From Janthinobacterium lividum (GTDB lineage: Bacteria > Pseudomonadota > Gammaproteobacteria > Steroidobacterales > Steroidobacteraceae), in assembly GCA_943327025.2 (NCBI GenBank), contig CALPVO020000074.1:1-9194 (forward strand): a DNA stretch of 9,194 bases, read 5' to 3'. A program made the translations under genes and the position numbers. How positions within the stretch are numbered: position 1 is the first letter of the stretch; each line of letters starts with the position of its first letter. Below, piece after piece: positions 1-6,745 of this stretch. The notes under the pieces were generated by a model. That model had not been told where the DNA came from and made no database searches. It saw only the letters and a program-made list of their open reading frames with translations.

Positions 1-929
1 CGTCGGTCAGCGACGATCATCGCCGCATCGCGGGCGCGCCGAATCGCAAGCGACAGCAACTGCCCTCGCAGCACGTCCACGGCAACCCGCTGCGTCCGTG
101 CGTCGAGCGTCGAGACCAGTCGCTCGCCCGGATGCCGCAGCAAGCGCACGGCGAGGTGCGGCGCGAGGCCCGGCTCGATGGCACCGTAGTGCGGCGTCCG
201 TAGGCTCTGCTCCGCCAGTACCGTGAGCGTGGTACAGCGTGCTGCGACGGCGTGGGCGATGCGGCAGGCGCGTGCCGCGATGGCAGCCGGTGCGGCATTC
301 GGCGAGCGCAACAAAGCCGCCAGCAGAACCGCCTCGTCCTCGCGCAACTGTGCCGGTGCCTTGCCGAACCACACCTCTGTTGCCGCCGCGAGACCGACGC
401 TTTCGCCACGCCAAGTAACGGTGTTCAGATAGGCCTCGAGCACCTCCTCGCGCGACCAGCGCAAGCCGAGCCCCAGCGCTAACCAAGCCTGCCGCACCTT
501 GGCACGCAACGGTGCGCGCCCCTTGGCAGCGCGCCCCTGCAACTGCGTGGCGAGTTGCATGGTGAGCGTGCTGGCTCCACGCCAGCCGCGACCGGACAGA
601 CCGTCGCGCAGCGCGGCGCCAACGGCGAGCGGGTCCACGCCTGGATGCTGGCCGAACCGCTGGTCTTCCGCGGCCACTACGGCCGCTACCAGCGCAGATG
701 AAACGGCGTCGAGCCTCACCCAAGGCAAGCGACGGACCTGATGGTCGAGACGCACCGCAGAGAGAGGGATGCCATGACGGTCCAGCAACCACGCTTCCGA
801 AGGCACGTGGGCCGCACGAACGCTCGCGAAGGACGGCACGCGCCACAGCGAGATGGCCACCACCCCCAACAGGAGCAGTGCAGCACCACCCAGCCAGCGC
901 CGCCAGTACAGGCGCGGGGACGCGCTCAC
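1..929 (-). CDS. pbpC: Penicillin-binding protein 1C, N-terminal part (GT51 glycosyltransferase), 3' truncated by window edge
   Basis: Bifunctional inner-membrane peptidoglycan synthase; the visible 309 residues hold the membrane anchor and the whole glycosyltransferase domain. The start is GTG at 929-927, overlapping the upstream stop as GTGA, with GGAGGT nine bases before it. Residues 1-11 are basic (SASPRLYWRR) and 12-29 are one hydrophobic segment (WLGGAALLLLGVVAISLW), giving a cytoplasm-in, periplasm-out topology. GT51 motifs follow in order: EDQRFGQHPGVD (catalytic Glu88), GASTLTMQLAT (118-128), the KVRQAWLAL helix (144-152), EEVLEAYLN (161-169) and the VWFGKAP segment (186-192). The reading frame leaves the window at AAMIVADR, where the transpeptidase domain begins; LVSTLDARTQR (271-281) just before it matches the same junction in E. 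coli PBP1C. The SxxK active site and C-terminal domain lie outside. PBP1C is favoured over PBP1A/1B by the compact N-terminus, the STLTMQ (not STLTQQ) motif and the macroglobulin neighbour. A longer frame in the same stretch (7-1029) is a shadow. Confidence 0.92.
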   Translation of the reverse strand, partial: MSASPRLYWRRWLGGAALLLLGVVAISLWRVPSFASVRAAHVPSEAWLLDRHGIPLSAVRLDHQVRRLPWVRLDAVSSALVAAVVAAEDQRFGQHPGVDPLAVGAALRDGLSGRGWRGASTLTMQLATQLQGRAAKGRAPLRAKVRQAWLALGLGLRWSREEVLEAYLNTVTWRGESVGLAAATEVWFGKAPAQLREDEAVLLAALLRSPNAAPAAIAARACRIAHAVAARCTTLTVLAEQSLRTPHYGAIEPGLAPHLAVRLLRHPGERLVSTLDARTQRVAVDVLRGQLLSLAIRRARDAAMIVADR

Positions 930-944
930 GGCGCGCCCACCTCC
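926..944 (-). promoter_or_regulatory. Shine-Dalgarno and GTGA stop/start overlap for pbpC
   Basis: GGAGGT (minus strand, 944-939) lies inside the last codons of the macroglobulin gene, nine bases before the GTG at 929-927. The TGA of the macroglobulin gene (928-926) overlaps that GTG by three bases, forming GTGA. This fixes the pbpC start and indicates translational coupling, with ribosomes ending on the first gene re-initiating on the second. Both elements are seen directly; the coupling is inferred. Confidence 0.85.
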
Positions 945-3900
945 AGCGCCCGGTTCGGCGTGGCACCGAACACGTCAGGGGCATACATGGCCTCCACTCG
1001 CGTGGCTGGCAACTGGAAGCGACCGGCACTGTTCAAACGCACGCGATACTCCAGCGTGTGCTTGCCCGCCGGCAGCCAGTTGAAGTAGCCGCGCCACCAG
1101 CCCTGACCGCGTTCCACCCAAGTGGGAGCGTTGTCTGCGGCCGAAGTGCTGCCCAGCGGAGCGGCCGAACGGGCCGTGCCCCCCAACACCAGACCACCCG
1201 TCGGTACCGGGTCGCTGATGGCCACCCACGCCATGTCCTGTGCAGCCTCGATGCGTAAGGTGATACGCAGGATATCGCCACGCGTCAGCTTGCCAGGCCT
1301 CGCCGCCTGCTCCACCGTCACTTCACGGCTAACCCGATAACCCGCCACCAACGGCTTGGCCAAGGGGATGGCAGCGACGGATTGAACCGTGGCCCATGGG
1401 GCACCGGTGCCGACGTGAGTGATCCCCAACGTCCCCGTGCCTTTACTGGAAGCGGCTTTAGCTACCCCTTCCGGCCACGGCAGTTCGATCAGCGCGCGGG
1501 CTGTGGAATCGGTACGCGTGCGACCCGCGAACGTAGCGGTGGTCATGCCAGACACGGGCACAGCCTCGAAGCGCGCGGCGAAGTCACGTACCGCCACCGC
1601 ACCCCAGGCATTGGCCACGGTCGTATCCCAGTGACCGCGCTGCTGACGACCGATCAATCCGATCGCAAGCTTCGGGAGGTCGGTCGCCCAGCCCGGCTCC
1701 TGCGCTAGCAGCAGCAAGGCGCGCGCCATGGTTTCGTCCGGCGAGTCCATCAGCCACCAGGCCATGTTCTCGCTAGCCACACCGAAGGAAGCACGAGTAC
1801 CGTTGTAAATGAGGCGGTTGCGAAGCATCGCACCGAGTCGCGTGCGCCAAGGCGCGGCGTCCGGCGCAGCCACACGTTGCACGATCGACAAGGCATCGAG
1901 CAGTGCACTGGTCGGCCAAGCCTCAGGGTTCCGCAGCAAGTCCGCGACCATCGCCGGCGTTGCCCGACCGTGACGCGCCAAAGCCTCCACCACCTGCAAG
2001 CGCAGCAGCAGATTGTCGCCGGCGTAGCGCGTGCCGGGCAGCACGCGGCGCCCTTCAGCGATTTCCACCAGCGCTTCCAGCATGCGCGTGCGCGGGCCCT
2101 CCGGAATGGCGAACTGCGACGCCGCGCTGATCGACAACAACTGCGCCGTTAGTGCCACGCTGCCTTCACCGGGGTAAGCCCAGTACCGTGCAAGGCCGCT
2201 GTCATCCAGCAGCACCGGCAAGAGGCGCATTGCCGCCTCCCAACGCGCGGTATCGCCAAGGCCAACGGCGCGCGAAGTCTTCTGCTCAAGGCATTCAAAC
2301 GGATAGTCGCGCAGGTAGTCCCGCACACCCTCAAGGCCGCCGACGAGACTCGGCGACAACTGCACCCGGATACCACCTACCCCCGGAAGGGCGTCCTTCG
2401 GCGCCGCCACCGGAATCGCGAGAGAGCGGTCGACACGCACGAGTTGCGCCTGCAGGACGCCCGCCGCCGCCGGCCACGGCAGCACCGCACCCTGTGTCTT
2501 CACGCTATCGCCCGGCACGCCGGGCGAACTGGCGGACCATTCCCACTCGAGTCGACGCAGGCCACGCGGTACATCGACCACGACCACCACCTCACGTGCC
2601 TCGCCAGCGACCAGCTTTACAGCCGCCAGCGATGGCACCATGAGGGCGGTGCGCTTACCCATGGCATCTACTCCCACCACACGTGCCGTCGGTGTCACCA
2701 ACAGCGCGCGGTTCGCGGCGTTGCGTAGCGTGGCGGTAGATTCCACGCGGTCACCCTCGCGCACAGCCTCCGGCGCCCCGGAGAAGAGCATGAGGTCACG
2801 GTGGGTCTTGATCTGCGTTTTGCCGAGACCGAAGCGGTCGACACCCTGATGGGCGATGGCAGCGACCGTAAACGAGGAAAGCGAATCGTTCAGCGGTACC
2901 TCGAGATGCGCTTGGCCCGCCGCATCCAACGGAACCTTCGCTCGCCATAGCAGCAGCGTGTCGAACAACTCACGTGTCGGTAGACGCCCACCACCTCCAC
3001 CTGCCGCCATGGCCTTGCGGCCATAGTGGCGCTTTCCCTGCACTTGCAAAGCTGCGGTGGCGGTATGGACGCGCAGCGCGCGCTCACCCGTGAGAACCGC
3101 AGCAACATCCCAAGTGTCGTTGGGAGCCAGTTCCAGCAAGGCATCGTCGACGGCCACCATTGCCAATTCCGCACCGGCGGCGGGAGTGCCATCGGCACGC
3201 TTTGCGGTTACCACCACCCGCGCCTTGCCACGCGTCGGGTAGATGGCTGCATCACTCTTCACGTCGACAGCCAGGCGGTTGGCATCGGTACCAATCTCCA
3301 GCATCGTGTAGCCGAGCCGGAAGGTGGGCTTACCAAGATCGACGAAGGCTGTCGGCGCGGGGGCCGACACGCGTCCGCGCACTGCCAGCACGGAGATGAA
3401 CGCATTCGGACCGTAATGGGCGCGCATCGGCACCTCGAAGGCCGGACGTTCGGCAGACAACGGCATCACCCAAGCATCAATGACACCCTCGCGTTCCACG
3501 GTGACGAGCGCAGTACTGCTCTGGAACGGTAGATGCGCCTCAAGCCGCGCACGGGTACGCGGCGCATAGCGGCGTTGGGCCGGAACCACATCCATGCGTT
3601 CGCTGTCGTGACCACCCCACCAAGCGTCACTTCCGGCCAACCAGCGCATCTCGGTGGCGCGCACCGTGCGGCCCGCCGTGTCCTTCGTGCGTGCCTCGAG
3701 GATGACGCTGTCGCGGATATCGAGCTTGGACGTACACCGCAGCCGACCAGCAACATCGGTTCGTGCCGTGCAGACGATTCCGGCGCGCTTCACCTCCTGC
3801 TGATTTTCGTAGCCATAAAAGCCACCGAACAGCCGCTTGCGCCAGCTGTAGACCGTGCGCGCATAAGCCGTGATAGTCACTTCAGCACCCGCAACAGGCC

Positions 3901-6703
3901 GCCCCTGCAGATCCAGCACCACCGCCGAGACCGGGAACGCCTCACCTTGCCGCGGGCTGCGGGCCGTTCGCAGCCCGATGACGCGGTCCGCTGGCCACAA
4001 GCGCTCGCGCGCAGACACCGTCAGGCGTTGGCCGTTCGCATCCGGGTAATCCATCTCGGCAACCAGCCACTGCGGCTTTTCCGTTGCCCTCGTCAACTCG
4101 AGCGTGGTGCGCAGCGAGCCGTTCACATCGAGTGCCAGCGGGCGAGTGCTCACCGCCACTTCGACGTCCTCCGTGGTGCTGCCGTCCTCGCCACAGTCCT
4201 CACAGTCAGCGGACAGACCGCGCACACCTTCGGCAATCTCCGAAGCCGAGAAATTGAACTCCTCGTAGCCGGGCATGCTGACGGACGCAGGCTCGGCGCG
4301 CCAACGCACCGTGACCGGGGCGCCGCTCGCTCCACCACCGGCCAAATAGGTGACCATCGCGTCCGCCTGCACGGACTTGACCGCGATCAGCGGTGTGGAC
4401 GGCAACTGCAGCCGCGCACGCATCGCCGGCAAGCGGAACTCGCTGACCTCGAACGCGCCCGCGTCTTCAGTCGCCTCCGACTTGCCAACCTTGTAGCCCA
4501 CCTCGAGGCGGTAATCACCTAGCGGCGCATCACCCGGCACAGCGAAATCGGCGGCCGCGTTGCCATCGGTGAAGGCCAGGGGCTGCGTCCATTCACGCCC
4601 GGAGCCGAGATGCTGGACGCGCAGAAACGTAGCGGGCTGCTGCGGTAGCGCGAATCCCTGCTGCGTTGGCTGGCGACGAAACAGCTTCAGGTGCACGGTC
4701 TCACCAGCGCGCACCAGCTTGCGGTCTAGCACCGCGTGCGTGGCGACGCGAGCCGGTTCGGTGTCGGCGTAAGGCAGACCGAAGTCCCAGGGCGAGATGC
4801 CGTCATCCCAGGTACTGCGCACAAACGCGATATCGCCACCGAGACGCGCAAAGACAAAGAGCCCCCAAAGACCATTGCAATTGCCCGGGGCCTCCGGCAA
4901 CCGATCCTTGACGCGCGCGAGGCCGCTGCCATCGGTCCGACCCTTCCACATGACGCCACCGAGACAGTTGCGGATGGTGACCTCCGCACCGGCGACGGGC
5001 TTTGCGGTATCGAGCGCCGTCACCCAGACGAGCGAGGAGTCGGCACCCTGCTTGAAATGGACGGCGAGGTTGGTGACCAGTGCAGCCGTGCGGACATGCC
5101 AGACATTCCCGCGACGGTCACTCAACTGTTCGCCGAGGCGCGGGCTGGGAACTTCGACGATATGGAGGCCGGCGTGCGGCAACGGCACACCCACCACCTC
5201 AGTGAGGCGCGCATCACCGCGCGGAATGCTTAGCGCCACCCGCGGGTCACGAGCGGTGAGCAGCGGCACCCCGGTGTCATAGGCTTCTTCGTAGCGTCGC
5301 AGCCAAGCCATGACGCCAAGTTCGTCGGTGACCGCCACGCGCCATGCGGGCAATGGCGGGGTCGTCGCTGCCAAGGCACCCGACGTCGGTGTGCCGACTC
5401 GCGGTCTAGCCGAAGTGCTGGTGACGGCCTGCGGCAGGAGGGCAGCCGGCTCCACCAAGCCGCGCAGCGTCAGTGGCAGTGCCGGCGCCGCCTTCAACTC
5501 CAGTACGCCGAAGCGAGCACCGAACTTCGCCAGCGGGGGCAGATCGTCGAGCGGCACCGTTAGCGGGAATTTCGCGGCATTCGCAAGGGGCCGCCCGGCA
5601 TCGTCCACTAGGCCCGGGGGCAGCTCCACGCGCATCCGGGCCTTGGCCGGAAAGGGCCCTGGGAACACGAGCATCTCGCGGGTGGCCTGTGCGGGCGCGC
5701 CCTCAAACTGGGCCGGATAGGCGAGACCTGTGTTGGCATCCACGAGTCGCGCCTTGGCAAGACGACGCTCCGCTACCGGCGCACTGAAGCGTAGCCGCAA
5801 GCCACCGAGCGGCAAGCAATCGGCGCGCGGATTGATGCGGTCGCAGGTGAGCGTGGCGTTGAAGTCCTCGCGTACGCGGTAGCGCAGGCGCTGCTCTGAC
5901 TGATAGACAACGCCATCCATAGACCGGATACCGCGACCCCAGACCAGACTCATGGATTTTCCTGCCGGCAGCGGCCGCGCGCAGGAGAGAGCCAGGATGT
6001 CCTTGATGCGGTCCTCTCGCGGGCCGTCCCAAGGTGCGGCCGGATTGGTGAGGCGTGCCAAGTAACCGCCCTCCTCGCCCAAGGCTGCGATGGCACGGTC
6101 GCGCTCCACCGGCGACAGCAAGTTCACCGCGACGCCCTCGACTACCCCTTCGATAGCGCACTGCGCGTGTTCACGCACGCTGGCGGGGTCTACGGTGCCA
6201 TCCGGCAGCACCAGGAACACCTGCGAGCCGTCGATCAACTCCCCGTCATCACCCGGCACAGCGCCGATCAGCACTGGGCCACCGGACTCGAACACGAAAT
6301 CCTGTGGCGCCACCATGACTGCATCGTCGAGCGCCTTCAGGTCCTTGCGTGTCGAAGCACTACAGCGCAGACCAGAGGGCAAGGCCGCCTTGAATTCGTA
6401 AACCCACGTGCGCTCGTCAATCCAGCGCCCATCACCGGCCACCTTGCAGGCCACATTCAGCGGCGCCGGCGCGCGCGGGTCGCCGAACTGCACCATCGGT
6501 CGATCGAAACGCACCTGCGCTTGCGTGGCATTACGTGCGTCCGCCCCGGCCCGCGTGTCAGGCGTGAACTGCACAATCGACAGGGGCGTACGGTCGGCAA
6601 GCCCCGCCAGCGAGACGGTGGCGAGAAACAGGGCCCCCGTGCCCAGCAGGGCGAGAGGACGACGGGGACGTGCGCAGGGCGCCGTAGTGGTGGGACCATC
6701 CAT
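926..6703 (-). CDS. Bacterial alpha-2-macroglobulin, thioester (CLEQ) type, exported
   Basis: Large periplasmic protease-trapping protein of 1925 residues, related to E. coli YfhM (about 1650 residues) but longer. The N-terminus has basic residues at 12-15 and a hydrophobic core (about 17-35), a signal peptide or signal anchor. Unlike YfhM it has no lipobox Cys: the segment reads SLAGLADRT. N-terminal macroglobulin-like domains fill about 40-640, with a Ser/Thr/Pro-rich linker near 430-460. An MG2-like domain starts near 650 (LVRAGETVHLKLF). The bait-region-associated domain is near 1040-1110 (ALVTVEREGV, YGPNAFISVLAVRG). A Gly-rich probable bait stretch lies near 1225-1242, followed by the A2M domain from about 1246 (FDTLLLWRAKVPL, LNDSLSSFTVAAI). 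The helical thioester domain carries Cys1471-Leu-Glu-Gln1474 (codons at 2293-2282), and a C-terminal MG10-like domain lies near 1780-1915. Cys1471 and Gln1474 would form the thioester that covalently captures a protease after bait cleavage. The ATG at 6703 is the only usable start: the frame upstream has no start codon before the pyc TAA. It is coupled to pbpC, the classic partner. A YfaS-like thioester-less paralogue is excluded by the intact CLEQ. Confidence 0.95.
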   Translation of the reverse strand: MDGPTTTAPCARPRRPLALLGTGALFLATVSLAGLADRTPLSIVQFTPDTRAGADARNATQAQVRFDRPMVQFGDPRAPAPLNVACKVAGDGRWIDERTWVYEFKAALPSGLRCSASTRKDLKALDDAVMVAPQDFVFESGGPVLIGAVPGDDGELIDGSQVFLVLPDGTVDPASVREHAQCAIEGVVEGVAVNLLSPVERDRAIAALGEEGGYLARLTNPAAPWDGPREDRIKDILALSCARPLPAGKSMSLVWGRGIRSMDGVVYQSEQRLRYRVREDFNATLTCDRINPRADCLPLGGLRLRFSAPVAERRLAKARLVDANTGLAYPAQFEGAPAQATREMLVFPGPFPAKARMRVELPPGLVDDAGRPLANAAKFPLTVPLDDLPPLAKFGARFGVLELKAAPALPLTLRGLVEPAALLPQAVTSTSARPRVGTPTSGALAATTPPLPAWRVAVTDELGVMAWLRRYEEAYDTGVPLLTARDPRVALSIPRGDARLTEVVGVPLPHAGLHIVEVPSPRLGEQLSDRRGNVWHVRTAALVTNLAVHFKQGADSSLVWVTALDTAKPVAGAEVTIRNCLGGVMWKGRTDGSGLARVKDRLPEAPGNCNGLWGLFVFARLGGDIAFVRSTWDDGISPWDFGLPYADTEPARVATHAVLDRKLVRAGETVHLKLFRRQPTQQGFALPQQPATFLRVQHLGSGREWTQPLAFTDGNAAADFAVPGDAPLGDYRLEVGYKVGKSEATEDAGAFEVSEFRLPAMRARLQLPSTPLIAVKSVQADAMVTYLAGGGASGAPVTVRWRAEPASVSMPGYEEFNFSASEIAEGVRGLSADCEDCGEDGSTTEDVEVAVSTRPLALDVNGSLRTTLELTRATEKPQWLVAEMDYPDANGQRLTVSARERLWPADRVIGLRTARSPRQGEAFPVSAVVLDLQGRPVAGAEVTITAYARTVYSWRKRLFGGFYGYENQQEVKRAGIVCTARTDVAGRLRCTSKLDIRDSVILEARTKDTAGRTVRATEMRWLAGSDAWWGGHDSERMDVVPAQRRYAPRTRARLEAHLPFQSSTALVTVEREGVIDAWVMPLSAERPAFEVPMRAHYGPNAFISVLAVRGRVSAPAPTAFVDLGKPTFRLGYTMLEIGTDANRLAVDVKSDAAIYPTRGKARVVVTAKRADGTPAAGAELAMVAVDDALLELAPNDTWDVAAVLTGERALRVHTATAALQVQGKRHYGRKAMAAGGGGGRLPTRELFDTLLLWRAKVPLDAAGQAHLEVPLNDSLSSFTVAAIAHQGVDRFGLGKTQIKTHRDLMLFSGAPEAVREGDRVESTATLRNAANRALLVTPTARVVGVDAMGKRTALMVPSLAAVKLVAGEAREVVVVVDVPRGLRRLEWEWSASSPGVPGDSVKTQGAVLPWPAAAGVLQAQLVRVDRSLAIPVAAPKDALPGVGGIRVQLSPSLVGGLEGVRDYLRDYPFECLEQKTSRAVGLGDTARWEAAMRLLPVLLDDSGLARYWAYPGEGSVALTAQLLSISAASQFAIPEGPRTRMLEALVEIAEGRRVLPGTRYAGDNLLLRLQVVEALARHGRATPAMVADLLRNPEAWPTSALLDALSIVQRVAAPDAAPWRTRLGAMLRNRLIYNGTRASFGVASENMAWWLMDSPDETMARALLLLAQEPGWATDLPKLAIGLIGRQQRGHWDTTVANAWGAVAVRDFAARFEAVPVSGMTTATFAGRTRTDSTARALIELPWPEGVAKAASSKGTGTLGITHVGTGAPWATVQSVAAIPLAKPLVAGYRVSREVTVEQAARPGKLTRGDILRITLRIEAAQDMAWVAISDPVPTGGLVLGGTARSAAPLGSTSAADNAPTWVERGQGWWRGYFNWLPAGKHTLEYRVRLNSAGRFQLPATRVEAMYAPDVFGATPNRALEVGAP

Positions 6704-6709
6704 GGTCCC
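6692..6709 (-). promoter_or_regulatory. Inverted repeat enclosing the macroglobulin start codon
   Basis: The plus strand reads GGGACCAT-CC-ATGGTCCC, a perfect 8-base inverted repeat around two central bases. In the mRNA this can fold as a six-pair GC-rich stem (GGGACC/GGUCCC) with the hexaloop AUGGAU, which places the AUG start codon in the loop. The nearest Shine-Dalgarno-like sequence outside the hairpin is GGAG at 6720-6717, 13 bases from the AUG, longer than usual. The GGGA inside the left arm is only two bases from AUG, too close to act as a normal site. The symmetry is seen directly; a role in controlling translation, or as a protein-binding operator, is inferred. Confidence 0.45.
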
Positions 6710-6745
6710 GATTGTGCTCCGCGCGTGCGCTAGCGGGAAGTTTCT
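6704..6745. other. 42-base intergenic gap between pyc and the macroglobulin gene
   Basis: The gap between the pyc TAA (6748-6746) and the macroglobulin ATG contains no stem followed by a T-run, so no intrinsic terminator is visible, and I see no convincing -35/-10 pair. Its length is 14 codons and it has no stop in the pyc frame, so the two genes share one reading frame separated only by the TAA. This suggests transcriptional read-through from pyc, but an internal promoter within the pyc 3' end cannot be excluded by eye. Confidence 0.6.

Noticed and set aside
7..1029. Open minus-strand frame of 340 codons across the pbpC region
   Set aside because: Its translation is Arg/Ala/Gly-rich with no domain, while the neighbouring frame from 929 gives a clear membrane anchor and GT51 motifs. 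It is a high-GC shadow.
3533..4522. Plus-strand open frame of 329 codons antisense to the macroglobulin gene
   Set aside because: It lies wholly opposite well-supported coding sequence; composition is Arg/His/Ala-rich and resembles no family. High GC leaves antisense frames open by chance.
926..6703. A novel or undescribed defence system in the macroglobulin/PBP1C pair
   Set aside because: This is a known and widespread pairing in Gram-negative bacteria; both proteins have their expected domain order here, and no additional unknown gene is present in the window.
6728..6735. Palindrome CGCTAGCG in the intergenic gap as a terminator or operator
   Set aside because: Only eight bases, no loop and no following T-run; expected by chance in such GC-rich DNA.
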